DNA of 64,000 nt from Lepeophtheirus salmonis (Eukaryota > Arthropoda > Copepoda > Siphonostomatoida > Caligidae): assembly GCF_016086655.4 (NCBI RefSeq), contig NC_052140.2:5890001-5954000 (forward strand). The letters run 5' to 3'. Within the stretch, counting starts at the first letter, position 1, and the number at the start of each line of letters is the position of its first letter. The position numbers and the translations under genes are program-made. Of this stretch, positions 1 to 12,181 are shown piece by piece. The notes beneath the pieces are model-generated. The model made no database searches, was not told where the DNA came from, and worked only from the letters and a program-made list of their open reading frames with translations.

Positions 1-46
1 TATACTGAACTTAAATTATTTCAAGAAAAAATTTAAACCATTATAG

Positions 47-1060
47 ATAAAAGTGGGGATTCTTACTTATACGACATTTTGAATGATAAAGAAGAACTGA
101 TACTCGGGCATTTATCCATGCTGACGTGCATCGCTTTCAACGAAGACGGATCTCTCATGATAACCTCAGATAGAGATGAAAAAATACGCATTTCTCACTT
201 CCCTAACGCCTACAACATCCAAGGATTCTGTCTCGGACATGAAGACTTTGTTACAAATTTCAAACTAATCAACAAGGATCTCTTGATATCCTCATCAGGT
301 GATGGATCCCTACGTTTATGGAAATATTTGGAAGGTACCCAAGTTGATGTTGCCTATCCATTCCAGGATGCCCATATTGAGGTCAATGATGATGATCAAG
401 ATGCCGCTGTTATATATTTTAGCGTTCATGAAGTTACGGATTCTGATTCATACATTATTGTAGTTCTTGAAAGGTTAGTTATTTTCTTTTAAAAAGTACC
501 TAGAAAAGTTGAAAATTTAACGCCAATGACTCAATAGGTCGCCCAGTCTTGTTTGTTATAAAGTATGTGATGGTAAACTCTGTTTCACGTCTTCTATTAA
601 ACTGCCTTCGCCGCCAATCACTGTGACTGTAAATAACTCGAGTTCTGTTTGGACACTTTGTCAAGATGGCTTACATATATTGGAATTAAACAAGGGGGCT
701 ATGAAGTTTGTTGGGGATTCAGTTTTCCAAGAGCTATTGCAAACATCAAAAGACGATCCGTTTTTCAAAGGTATAGCGTCAAATAAAAAGTTCTATATGA
801 GATGGGTAATTGAGTGCAGTTATTTCTGTATTTCATTAAATATAACAAAATAATTTATCCATTCGTAATTAATACATATAAGATAAACTATATAAAAATA
901 TTATAATAAAATCTTATCTTATTCAGATTTGGATGGTAACGAGGGAAAAATCGAACAACTTCGCAAGCGTATAATAGATAATACAAGGGAGTATATGAAG
1001 CGTAAAGAAGAACGATTAGGAAAAGAAGTTGAACCAGTCGTTAAAAAAAACAAAATGTAA
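47..1060 (+). CDS. WDR4: WDR4/Trm82 tRNA (m7G46) methyltransferase non-catalytic subunit, 3' exons (5' end outside window)
   Basis: This is the WD40 partner that stabilises METTL1/Trm8, which makes 7-methylguanosine at tRNA position 46. Exon A (47-473) starts after a tag acceptor in phase 1 and encodes WD blades with 'DRDEKIRISHFPNAYNI' and 'FCLGHEDFV', which match the strongly conserved WDR4/Trm82 core, then 'SGDGSLRLW'. Exon B (538 to about 805-818) carries 'VWTLCQDGLHILEL' and 'DPFFKGIAS'. Exon C (927-1060) encodes a basic tail with 'IDNTREYMKRKEERL', like other WDR4 C termini, and ends in TAA. The A-B junction is in frame. The B-C junction is uncertain: the strongest donor (gtaatt at 806) is out of phase with exon C, and a weaker one at 819 restores the frame, so the exact B end is unresolved. 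N-terminal exons lie left of the window. The gene runs tail to tail with the phosphatase gene at 2942-4520. Confidence 0.88.
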
Positions 1061-1076
1061 TGCTTAAAATTAGAAT

Positions 1077-1082
1077 AATAAA
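1077..1082 (+). terminator. Polyadenylation signal of the WDR4 gene
   Basis: A canonical AATAAA lies 17 bases after the WDR4 stop codon, in AT-rich 3' UTR. The very short spacing is plausible for a compact arthropod gene. Confidence 0.6.
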
Positions 1083-2941
1083 TATACTTTTAATATTTCT
1101 ACAAAAATTAATTGAAGTAGAATCAAATCAACGAAACGTAATTAAAATAATAATAACTACTATAGAAATGACAAACGATTGTTGAGCTCCTAAAATTTGA
1201 TTAAAAACAGTTATAATTCGCCAATTCTCTGATTTGTAGCCTCTTCAGCTTTATCGCATACATTGTCATATCTAAAAATATAAGAAATTATATTGATAAA
1301 AGTTCATCTTTGTTCTCAGAACAACGATCGACTTTTTTCATTCGACATCAAATCTCCATAAAAAGGTAATTTTTAATCAAACCAACTTAAAAGTTTGATG
1401 AAATTTTGTATACAAGTAGATTATTACCTGCAAACTCTAAATCTAATGATGATTGGTTCCATAGATTTTGAATCCTTTAATTTTACTATTTTACCAAAAA
1501 CTGCCTTACTCATGAAATTTTTGATTGTCTCATATGCAGTCCCGTGACTACAAGGAAGGGGTTTAAATTTTCCTTCTCTGAACTAAAAATGATATGCAGT
1601 TTATTATAAAAATACTTCATTATTAATCAAGAGCATATATTTCATTAGATTTTAAAAAAGATTAATTATTTCACACTTAATATTTATAAATAAAAAAAAA
1701 CCAGGATATTTTTTAATTGAAATCAAAATACAGTCGAATCCAAATGAAGGAAACTGCTATTTTTCAGATGAAAAGTTTACGATATCCGGATTCTTCTTAT
1801 ATCCAAAGTATATAAAAAAGTACCACAAAATTTAGATACTTATGAAAATAAGTAATTCTGAAGTAAATTTCGAGGCAACCCGTGTTTGATTAGATCCTGT
1901 TTTCGACATGTCATAGAGGATGTTTAGCTTATCTTTCAGTTAAAGTATTTTAGGAAGGGGGGAGCACTCGTGATGTATATCCGTATTGATGGAAAAGCAA
2001 TTTGAAATGAATTTAATAAGAAACATACAGAAAAAAATTTTTGGGGCCAGCTTACGGTTTTTACCTATAAAAAGTTAAAAATCATCATGGGAATTCTTCA
2101 ATTCCTATGAAGGGAAGAAAAAGTTGACTTTATACAGATTTTTTACTTCATTGTTCTTCAATGGGAAGTATTTTATGTATTAAAAATTGGTATCTGAGAG
2201 AACGTTGATCGCATTTTTCTTATATCCAGATTTAAATGTATTTTCCAAATATTTTTTTTTATTCTCTTCTTCCGTATATTGTAAATGATATTTATAACTA
2301 AATAATAAATCCAATTTGAACTAGAATGGATACTCGTTAGAGCGTAAAGCCTTCACCTAAAATCAAATAGGTATGTACCTCAATTTGTTCCAAAGTTATG
2401 GTTGATTATGTATTTTTTACATTTTGTGTCACTTTGACCTCAAAAAATTTAATAAAGTGACCATATATAATCTTAGTACAAAGTTTGATCAAAATCGATC
2501 TGTAACTTTTCCCGTAATCCTGTTGACTAACAAAGAAACGGAGGTAAAAACCTAACCTACATTCAACTTTGTTGCGGATTTAATAAGACATAATTTGGTA
2601 AACGAAGTCAAATTTAAGATCATGGTACCAAAGCGAGCTAATATGCAAACATGTTCAGAATGAAACTTTTTTTTCATGAAAATTTATATTTTTCAGATTT
2701 TTTTTTTTTTTTTTTCGAAATTGAACGACGGATTCAGAAGATATGACTATTTGAAATTCGGGGTACACAACAACTTTTGATAAAATTGCAAAAATAAAGG
2801 GCGCCATATCTCGGGAACCAATAATTCAGCTAGAATAAAAAAGAATTGATTTGTAAAATCTGCATAATATATACTAAACATCATCAATCTCTGAGATATT
2901 GAGGCGGAAATGTTTGGGTGATTTGATATCGAATGAATCAT
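1083..2941. other. Intergenic spacer between convergent genes, with two old repeat segments
   Basis: I see no coding potential. The segment at about 2390-2600 ('caaagtttgatcaaaatcg', then 'taatcctg', then 'aacaaagaaacgg') and the segment at about 2744-2940 ('gccatatctcgggaacc') look like old dispersed non-coding repeats of a kind common in invertebrate genomes. That is resemblance only. The rest is AT-rich with a poly(T) run near 2700-2715. Confidence 0.4.
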
Positions 2942-4520
2942 CTAAATAACTACATACACTAAAGGGAAAGGGTCACTTATGCCTAGTATACTTTTATTGG
3001 CAGAAAAGTAAATCAGAACATAGTCACCAGGTATATTTAATGCTGAGTCCATTATGATAGCATTTTTTGTCACTCCAGTAAGTTTACAAGAGGAAGCCCA
3101 TGTAAAAGTAATAAATTCTTGGAGAGACGTGAAACCAGCCTAAAATTAAAGTTTCAATAAATAATTCAATACTCAATTTAAGTAAAACTACCTTGAATAA
3201 CGCTATCCAATCCCAGGAACCAAGATTGGTTGGCCCAACTCCTTTTATTACGTCGTAATAAATCATTCCATCCTTCCCAATAATCCATTTCTCTGGCTGA
3301 ACAAACGTTACTATACCGTCGTACAGACTAATCTTCCGTTCAATTGCACTCTCACGATTGAATACTCCAATTTTGAAATTAGCACTTACCGGTTTATGAT
3401 CACTGCATACAAACTCTGGATGTGATTCATAACTGATTTGTTTAGCATTCAATTTCACATTTTCATAGTTATGTATATTGACTCGGTGTAGTATTCTATC
3501 TGTATAAGCGGGTCTTCTCCTACAAATTTGTGAATGTATTCATACCTTATCAAATAATAGTAAACAAAAATATACTTGGGGTCATAGTCTTGGGTTCCCA
3601 ATTTGAACTTGTAAGTGGGCGGGAACAAGGGATCCATCCCTTCTTTCAACTCATTAATTTTCCCAAGATGGCTCTGCGTTTCAAAAAGTTGATCATGTTT
3701 ATGAAGGATTTCCAATTGATCACGCTTGATAAGCATCACAATTTCATCATGAGTAAAACTATTTTCAATGAGACGGAAATTCAAATCCCCCATCCAAAAT
3801 ATATAACTATCAAAAATACGCCAAAATGAATTAAAGAACATGAGAGCAAAATTTGAAGAATAACATACTCATGATATAGAATATTTGGAGTATCAGTATT
3901 TTTATATAAATGAGTCTCAACTATCGATTCATAGCCATCAATTCGTGCTTGGAGATTTTCATCATGAGCATGTAAATGACAATTTAAAAAGCAAAATGAA
4001 ACACCATATAAATTAAAACGAATGCTAACAGCACCTTTGGAGCCCCAATATCCTCCAAATGCTAGTTTAGTATATTGTGTTTCAATGTTTCGAAAATGAA
4101 TCAGATGCTTTTTGAGCGAGAAAATAGTTAAAACAATGCCCAGGGTACGAATCGTGTTGACTTTGACGTACCCTTTAGAGTTTAACTTTGATCTGAAACA
4201 TAAAAAACGAAACATAATTGAGTTATGTGTGAACACTCGAGGCTCATACTTAAAAACTTGATTCCAACTGTCCTCTCCTGTGACCATAAAGTCCATGACA
4301 TAATTTTGTGGCATTGAATTGATTTCTTGGAACCTATTTTTTATTGGTTAATTTTGAATTAGAGAACAAATGAATATCATTTAATAAATAATTACCCAAA
4401 GATGATTAAATCATGTTTTTCATTCCTTTCATTTTGTAGAAGAGAGCTAAAATCATCTTCAAGGAGAGGACTTTGCTCATTCACATTCCAAGTGACTAAT
4501 CGAACGGATAGATCCTCCAT
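2942..4520 (-). CDS. INPP5K: Inositol polyphosphate 5-phosphatase with C-terminal SKICH domain (INPP5K/SKIP-like)
   Basis: It is predicted to remove the 5-phosphate from phosphoinositides such as PI(4,5)P2 and PI(3,4,5)P3 at membranes. I read six exons on the minus strand: 4396-4520, 4250-4333, 3869-4192, 3576-3806, 3192-3519 and 2942-3139. All junctions have GT..AG ends and keep the frame, giving about 429 aa (human INPP5K is about 448). The catalytic signatures appear in order: TWNVNE near residue 10, GFQE (42-45), GGYWGSKG (116-123), NCHLHAH (140-146), WMGDLNFR (182-189), RRPAYTDRIL (256-265) and SDHKP (294-298), so the active site looks intact. Residues about 310-425 form the SKICH domain ('DGIVTFVQPEKWI', 'LGSWDWIALF', 'YVLIYFS'). 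The combination of phosphatase plus C-terminal SKICH identifies INPP5K/INPP5J rather than OCRL or synaptojanin. Introns are 52-62 bases. A CRE lies about 200 bases upstream of the ATG. Confidence 0.9.
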
Positions 4521-4719
4521 AATCGATTGACAATTATCCGCCCTACGCAGCTGTTTTCACGACTCCAATAATGAATTCATCCACAAAAGCACTACAGACT
4601 ATGTTCTCATCCCAATACAACATCATACAAACATTGCAATTAATTATTTCATTTATGAATTTGATAATAACTGTCGTGTATTTAAATTTCCATACAAAAT
4701 TAACTTATTTGTTTCATCA

Positions 4720-4727
4720 TGACGTCA
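4720..4727 (-). promoter_or_regulatory. CRE palindrome (TGACGTCA), likely promoter element of the INPP5K-like gene
   Basis: A perfect 8-bp CREB/ATF site lies 200 bases upstream of the start codon of the minus-strand phosphatase. The same octamer precedes the THAP gene in this window. That it regulates this gene is inferred from position. Confidence 0.45.
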
Positions 4728-4776
4728 TCATTACCTTCAAATCACGAGGAAATAAAATTCTATAGTCACTCTAGCT

Positions 4777-5854
4777 CAGTGGTTCTCAAACTATAATCAG
4801 TCCGAACGCACTATATATGCCCAAAAATAGGATGCATATCTTATAATTAAATTAAATATTATAAAAAGAATGCATTTAATAAAAACATAATGAATATAGC
4901 CTTACGTCAATTAAGACTATCTATTACTGTGGTAATGAGGAGAGAAGAAAAGTTAATGTCGCAACAAAAGAAGCAGTGTTTAGTAAGGAAATGCTATAAA
5001 TTATAGTATAGCACAGTCAAAATCAATCCAATTAATAGGGCATGAGCAAACTAAATATATATATATATATTAGCCGCAAGGTGGTATGACAGTCTGTAGC
5101 TTGTTGTTTAAAAAATGGCACATGTTCAGAAATTTTTTGACAGTCCTTCGATCTGAGAATGTACATGTTATTTTTGATTAAATAATATTATCCTTCAGAG
5201 AGTTGTATTATTTTGCCAAAACACTGTCGCTTTGTTTACAAACAAATATCAGTAAACACCGCTCATGCCCATTAATGGAATCGATCTATAATAAGACAAC
5301 ATTGGTTATTACTTATAAGGTCTTCCCTTCCGTTATTTAAGTGTGAGTTAGAGCCATTGGTGCTAGAACCCCACTTTTGAGGAATTCTTATACCTATTGT
5401 TTAATTTAGTATCTGACCAAAAATTTTAACTCCAAAAAATAAAAATAAAGTTTTTTGTCAAATTTGGCATTTATAAATAAATGCTGTCAAAATTGTCAAC
5501 AAAGCCCTCCCCCCCTAAAAAAAATAAAAATCCCCTGATGACGTCATGGCATATTATTTAGCTCCCTCCCCACTTGCAAATAGATTGTGATACTGGTGGT
5601 CAGAGCCCGATCCACAGTTAAAGCAAAATAATAGTTAATGATAGTTTGCTTATCATATCTGGACAGGACAGAATATCTATAAACGAGTATCAGGGGCGTC
5701 CGCAGTTACTTATATTCGGTCGTAAAATATTTTCATACTGAAGATTTTTTTTTGATTAAATAGCAAAAATTCCTGGGTTTGGGAGGGCTAGAGCCCCCTG
5801 TAAACGCCACTGAGTATGATGAATGCTACCGAGTATACTGTTTGAGAACCACTG
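4777..5854. mobile_element. Non-autonomous hAT-type element (MITE), 1078 bp, with perfect 8-bp target duplication
   Basis: The left end is CAGTGGTTCTCAAAC and the right end is its exact reverse complement (5840-5854). Both sides are flanked by the identical octamer ctctagct (4769-4776 and 5855-5862). The 8-bp duplication and the CAGTG-type terminus are hallmarks of the hAT superfamily. No transposase ORF is present, so it was mobilised in trans. A smaller repeat with 'ggggcgtccgcag' and 'ggctagagccccctg' ends is nested at about 5689-5815. The element sits between two CRE octamers (4720, 5894) that would be only about 88 bases apart without it. Confidence 0.9.
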
Positions 5855-5893
5855 CTCTAGCTACATAAAATCTTGTGTCCTTCAATTACACTA

Positions 5894-5901
5894 TGACGTC
5901 A
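5894..5901 (+). promoter_or_regulatory. Second CRE octamer (TGACGTCA)
   Basis: A perfect CREB/ATF palindrome lies just beyond the hAT element. Before the insertion it would have neighboured the CRE at 4720. It might serve the phosphatase gene or an unseen plus-strand transcript. No solid gene was found immediately downstream. Confidence 0.3.
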
Positions 5902-6374
5902 TTTTTATGAGCTAATTAATCATTTATACTTACTACTAATAATAAATAATAATACTAGAGTGTAGTATGTCTGCTACGGCCTCTCTTCTACCTACATTCA
6001 AAACGACGTAATTATTGTCACTAAGCAGATCAATGTAAGAAATGGCACAACACCAAAGTTACTCCCTATCTTTTTTGACTCGTACTAATTCTTAGTAGAA
6101 CATTGTATAACAAAATGAAATTATTATGTCAATAGGCTAGTAACTTAACACTTATCACACGAAGTCTCTATAGCACATATATTATATTATTTGTATTTTA
6201 GTACATGACATTATGCCTATATTAGTTTTATGTATGAGATTCTGAGTCAATAATGACGGTAGAGTGTACTGCAGACGTATATTTTACGTGTATACTAAAT
6301 CTAAGGGTACTACTTTTCATACCCCTCGCTTTTGATTTTGTTACATATCCTGTAAATATGAAATATTCCTCTAA

Positions 6375-6472
6375 AGGTGTTGTGTCTTGACGAGGTTGAG
6401 GAGACACAAACTATTTAAACCAAGGAATCCAGGATGACCGAGAGAAATGAGGAGAGGAAATACGTGGAGGAA
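6375..6472 (-). repeat. LTR-like dispersed repeat, copy 1
   Basis: It shares 'gtcttgacgagg', 'gagacacaaact' and 'atccaggatgacc' in the same order with the segment at 27337-27441, which lies in the opposite orientation. The short TATA-bearing sequence beginning with TGTTG suggests a fragment of a retrotransposon LTR, but no internal region adjoins it. Confidence 0.5.
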
Positions 6473-6633
6473 TAAAACAAAGGTTGTCTAATAGGAACAA
6501 TTATATTCTTATTAATACAATAACCTACACTGATACATACATTACAAAAGGTCTTGTTAATTAATTCAATTCATTGATATCTTCAAAACATATATTAGTT
6601 CGTATGATAGATAGCCTAGAGTACTAATGTAAT

Positions 6634-6885
6634 CAGGGGCGTACTCAGGAAGAGAGGGAAAATTTGTGTTTTTGCTAGAAATTTTGTCCTTCAGACTAAA
6701 AAAAATTTACACGAAAATAGGGATAAATTTTTTTTTAAGGATTCCTCCTCTAAAAAAAGGTCATTAGACCAAATTACGGAGCAAAGCAAAAAATTTAATT
6801 TTTGGAATTTTTTCTAAAAAATTCCAAAAACCAAGCACCAAAAAAATAAAATATATATGTGTATAATCCTGCGGACAACACCCTT
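6634..6885. repeat. Short copy of the 'ggcgt...cgcag' bounded AT-rich repeat
   Basis: One end has 'aggggcgtactcagg' and the other 'ataatcctgcggac', both versions of the terminal motif of the larger copies at 35181, 44805 and 50690. The interior is A/T-rich with 'aaaatttaatttttgg' blocks. The flanking DNA (5902-6633, 6886-7278) holds nothing I can name. Confidence 0.5.
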
Positions 6886-7278
6886 GGTAATGCATGAATA
6901 GAATAATATCAGGGCTTTCGGAATAGGAGACAAAAGGTTTTTCCAATAATCACTTTTTGAAGGTTAAAACTTTTAAAAAATCTATCTTCTAATTAAGTTA
7001 GGATGACAAAATTTCTGAAATGGAAGCCGGGTACATTTTCAATGAAAAACCATTAATTACTATCATCCATGATATAAAAAACAGGGACAAGTACTTCAGT
7101 GGTCAGAAGTTTTTTTTTGACTGGGGACTGGTCACCTTATTATAAGTCCCGCTTGCAAAATGTAATTTATCCTTTGCAAAGTTTTAAACCTTCCGACTCT
7201 CCTGAATATTATGTGAATACATTTAATTTACCGAAAATGATTAAATCCATAATTATTTTGGAAAACAAAACAATTTTA

Positions 7279-7889
7279 GAGCGTTTTTACTGATGTTATA
7301 AATTGATCATAATTGGTGACATTTTGGTCGCTCAAAGTTGATATTTGCAATACATAGAATGAAAAAAAAAAATACCAATAAATTTTCATGAAACTTAATA
7401 AAATGGCTTTAAGAATAATAAAAGATTTCACATTTGCAATTAATACTACGTAATGCTAATGATAAATACTGATATATAATCAAAGTAATATGTACTAAAA
7501 ATCTCCCAAAATGGCAAAATTTGTTTTATATTTTTTTGATCGATTATGGACAATAAAAATAGGATAATTAGACAAAAATATCTTATTCTTTCCATTGTAA
7601 TGGTTTATTTTTATTTACAATATGGAAATAAGATTGTATAACGATGTAATAACATATTTTTAATAGATATTAGAGTCAGATATATAATATAACTAGGCAA
7701 TAGATTGAGAAAAAAATTTATAGACAGTAAGGTTTAAGTCCTTTTATTTGTTTGTCTAATTTTGTCATAAAATAGTTAACTATTTACCTTAATATAAATT
7801 AAATAAGAGTTCTCATTGTCATAGAAATTGGTTGTTTAGGCCATCAAAATGACCTACAACAACATTGCTGATGTCATGTCAAAACGTTC
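7279..7889. mobile_element. MITE with long terminal inverted repeats (gagcgttttcac family), copy 1
   Basis: The left end 'gagcgtttttactgatg' and the right end (reverse complement 'gaacgttttgacatgac') continue as imperfect inverted repeats for about 60 bases, including an inner 'cattttggtc' block. TA dinucleotides flank both ends, as expected for Tc1/mariner-type insertion. There is no ORF. Related copies lie at 10499-11217 and, truncated, at 24895-25303. Confidence 0.65.
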
Positions 7890-9829
7890 TATAATTAATG
7901 CATCAATGTATTTTTTTTAAATTCACAAATTTACATGTTTTTAGTTAAATAATAGATGAAATTGATAGCCTATATCTGAATTTACCATATGTAAATCCCA
8001 TTACAATTTATATCAAACAAAATTGTATAGGATATTATTTTGAAAATCTAGCAAAATCGATCGAATTTTATCTTTAATTATAATTGTTTCTGAAGTGAAA
8101 TCTCATTATAAATCAAAGTCTAGATAAATTCATAATTTGTATATATCGTATCTAAAATATTGAATAACTACGTTTTATGATAATTCAATTGTATATATCA
8201 TGTATTTAATGAAGAAATATGAATGTTTTAATTAAAATAAATCAATTACTTAATTAAACTGACAAGTATGTATTACTTTTGCTTTTTGATAATGTTTCGC
8301 ATTTATTAAATAAGAACCTTTATTATCTAGTATGACATTGATGCGCATAGTAACTATAAATTATAATATATCTATATGTGACCCGTCAACACAAAACAAG
8401 CTAGAATATTTTTTCATATATCTAAGTATTGATTAAATTTGTATTTTTCGACAAATAATCGTCAATTTCTATCCTCAAATTATTCTCACTAACCCTTTGT
8501 CGTTGCTGCAAATTGCATTTAAAGTAATACAAATTGATTGTCAAATTAAATAAAAAAAGAAAGATATATTTTATTTGAAACGGGCTAAATGGGAACTAAA
8601 TGAAGTTTGATACAATATATATGAAGGCATCAAAACTAAGTTTACATTCTTATGTATCTTAACTCATCCCAGAAATTTGAATACAACGTCTATAATTATA
8701 GAATTAATAGAATTATAACTATACAATATTGGGCGGTGTGTATATCATAATTTATTATTTAAAAAAATCAATTAGACATTATGCCCTTTTTTTAAAAATT
8801 GTTCAAAATCGTTTTTTTTTTGTTAATTCAACATATATTATTTGAAAAAAAATAAATATTTAATATGAAAGTACGTTCAATTAACTTACATTAATTAAAG
8901 TAATTTATTCATTATCTAAAAAATTATGTACTTATATATTTTAATAACTCTTCTATAGAAACGATGGAATTTTATCTAAATTTTTATTATCAAAATTGAA
9001 GAAATTATCTCAAAAATATTTAAGTACATTTCATTAATTGCATTACTTGAGGAAAAAAAAATTATCACATTTTTGAAGGAAATATGATATTGCACTCCCA
9101 AAATGGAAATAAATGCTTTTGCTCTACTAAGCTAATTGATATTAATTATCAATCAAATAATGAGCATATAATTTTCTGAAGGTGTTAAATGCTATATGTA
9201 TTCGACGATATTAAATCAATATCTTCAACGTGTACGTTTTTAAATGGGTTGTGATTAAAAGGGATTAATTATGACTCCATTTAAAACACTTTGAATAAAG
9301 AAACTAAGAAACATTCATAATTAATTAATAGTCATATAGTGATGATAACTGTTTGTAATGAACGACTTAATATGCAGCAATTTGCTTTATGTTATATTGG
9401 AATCCAAATACTATCTTATTATGACTTAGTTTACACCTTAAACAAAATAACTTATGTAGACAATGCTTGAGCAATATTTAAATAAGGCTGATTATTAGGT
9501 TAATTTAGCTTGGCGCATGATATTTGAGCTTTATACTTTAAAGATTATATTTATTCATCATTTTAAAATACGTATTTCATAAGTTGACGAATTATAAGAA
9601 GCATTAGAAAGTAGATAAACCCAGGTCGATAAATATATTATTTATTAAACAGTAACACATTTCAATCTTTCCTGCCTATATAATTAAGGCTGTATGAAGC
9701 TAAGGCGGGTATCTAGCAGGCTATCAAAGTTAAGAATGCAACGGTATTGGAGTTTACCTGCTTTGAATTTGTAGCGTAGACGTAGAGTAGATGGATTCGG
9801 TTCGAACTTACAGCCGTTGTATTCATACG
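7890..9829. other. AT-rich non-coding spacer with one dispersed repeat
   Basis: I find no plausible ORF or RNA gene. Positions about 8370-8720 align with 39415-39727, sharing 'aactcatcccagaaat', 'gaatacaacgtctataatt' and 'aatattgggc'. This defines a dispersed repeat of about 330 bp of unknown class. Confidence 0.45.
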
Positions 9830-10019
9830 ACGGCCATTTTAAAATCCTTTCTTTTTTATTTTAATAGTTAGTTGAATCTCCCTCTTGCCTGTTCAAGGAG
9901 TAGCATTTTGCCATTGTGAATTTGAAAGAGGAGGAGAAAGTCGGCGTCTTCTTCCTGAAATCTAGATCATTGTTACTCGATCGTTGTTTGAGGTGCGTCT
10001 TTTTTGAGGATCTGGTCCA
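9830..10019 (+). other. Possible 5' UTR exon of the FUS/Cabeza-like gene
   Basis: A less AT-rich segment ends in a strong splice donor (CCA|gtaagtat, exon end 10019). A matching acceptor (catcaacag) lies at 12132, 49 bases before the ATG at 12182. A non-coding first exon with a roughly 2.1-kb intron is common for this gene family. This is inferred from the splice signals only. The transcription start is not defined. Confidence 0.35.
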
Positions 10020-10498
10020 GTAAGTATCTTTTATTTTTTTTATGTATTTATTTTTTGGGAGGCTGGAATGAACTCGCATGATTATGGAAAAGCAAAACCA
10101 TAGTTTTATTAAGAATGGGAATGTTTTAATTATCGAGAGGTGCTCTTTGGGTTGTCACCTCTATTGCTATGTTTGATTGTATCCCTTTAAATCCTATGGA
10201 ATCTTTGTTAATCCGCCTTTTGAATGTAATTTTTAAGATGATAATAATGAATTGACGTGAGTCATGAACTATGGGACACAAGAAGGGGTATTTTGTACCC
10301 CAGTTCGGAGTGGATAAGAGTGAGAGGTGTATTGTATATCAAAGCCTACTCAAGGCCAAGGTGGCAACCCTCGAATCTACTCTACTTTTCATACTAAGAA
10401 ACTAGGTTATTAATGAGTCTTAAGATGTTGAATAGCGTGCGAGGGAAAATGACGAATCACTTCATTTTTAAAAGGTTTCATTTTCAGAAGAGTGGGAA

Positions 10499-11217
10499 AA
10501 ATGTTTTCACTGGCGTCATAACTTGTATTATAATTAAAGAAGACGCCATTTTGGGGGGCTCAATTTACTACACATTTTGTACTGTTTCAAATGTACCAAT
10601 TTCTAATAAATCTGGATTAAACTCCCATGGCTTTAAGAACATAAAACACTTGTGGCCTACATTGAATACTCCTTGATGCCAATATAATGATAGTAATATA
10701 TACGTAAAATTGTACTAATTATTTGGTTTTACATCTATTAGGAAGGATTAAAATAGGATAATCAGACATAAATATTTTATTTCCTTCGTAATAGCTAATT
10801 TTTATCTACAATATATAAATAAGATTGTTGAACGATCTATGAACATTTCTGAGTTAGTGCTTGATATCTTAAAACCACTTGAATAAATAACAAAGTAGCA
10901 ATGAGCGTATGTAGCTATAGCACTCATTAAATAGTAAAATACATTTATGGAAGTAATTAAATGATAAGTCATCGACGTTTAACAAGTTCGGACGATACCG
11001 GATACTCCCGCTAGTATATAATTAAACTGGGCTACAGTTGGATCATTTTTTGATAAGACAGAAGGGTCCTTTTATTTATTCATCCCATTTTGACGTACAA
11101 TAGTTCACTAATTTCTTAAATATTAATAAAAAAGGGGTTAAATTGTTTATAAAACTTGGTTGTTCAGGACCCCAAAATGGCCGACATCAACAATGCTGGC
11201 GTCATGTGAAAACGCTC
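10499..11217. mobile_element. MITE with long terminal inverted repeats, copy 2 (in the probable 5' intron)
   Basis: The left end 'gttttcactggcgtcat' and the right end (reverse complement 'gttttcacatgacgcc') are inverted repeats extending inward to 'gccattttgggg'. The internal blocks 'aaaataggataat' and 'aataagattgt' match the copy at 7279-7889. It has no coding capacity. The remaining stretch 11218-12132 shows nothing recognisable. Confidence 0.65.
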
Positions 11218-12181
11218 TATAAAATGTATTACAATGAGTTAAAAGATCCATTATGTATCATCAATTAATTAATAAATACTCTAGGTGGTCGGTTAAAAAT
11301 AATTATTATCTCTAATTATGTATGATTATAATTGGGTATATCTCACGAATTAAAGAGTCAACATTGGGTAAATTAAATATTCACACTTTTTTGTAAATAT
11401 AAAATATCTCACTTCTACCAGTTAGACACCATGTGTTTATAATCTACGTTCAAATAGCATTACAATGATTGATTGTTTTGAGGGACTGGGGTGATGTTGA
11501 TACAAAATGTATCCATTTTATATTGTTAAAATAGCGTTCAAATGTTGTATATACATATTAGGTTATTTCGTGATACATACAGATCTTGTAACTACTTTCT
11601 ATATTTTATTAAGAACATTTTGCATTTTGAACTAATGTTTGTTTTTATACTACTATTACCATAGGCAAGGGAATTAGCATTTTGGACTCTTAATGATCAT
11701 TTAAATAAATAAAAAAAAGGTTACTCTATATTATGCATAGTTTATATGGGCTAAGGTTTTGCTTCTCTTGTAGAAGATTATTGGGATTGAGTTGTTTGTG
11801 TTGAATCTAGGGGATATAGATTATGGGGAGTATATCTGATTTATTGAAGAGTTCATAATGGTTGATTATTTAATCATTCGCTATTCTAATTATGGGTTAA
11901 TAATACTATCGAGTAATAATGATTTATCTATTAATAATGGAATAAATACTACTTTAGGGTTCCATGGTTGTTTCTTAAAATTTATATTAAGAAAAGAAGA
12001 GTTATTATTGAACTAAATAATAATGTATATAGCAGTTACTAGATTCAACACAAATTTTTTTTACATTAGTGTACAATTATTTATAAACATGATAGTGTAT
12101 AATTTTATAGTTAAAAAAACATTCATCAACAGGGCTACGAATTCATTAGTGTAAGAGGAAAGAAAAAAGAAGGTATTAAAT

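Noticed and set aside
3530..3829. 99-codon plus-strand ORF
   Set aside because: Antisense to exon 4 of the phosphatase. No motif of its own.
4769..4792. tRNA-like 'ctagctcagtggttc' (looks like a tRNA D-arm/A-box)
   Set aside because: It is the target duplication plus hAT terminus. No T-arm or acceptor stem follows.
10413..10676. 87-codon ORF upstream of the FUS-like gene
   Set aside because: Overlaps the end of the MITE at 10499. Composition is non-coding.
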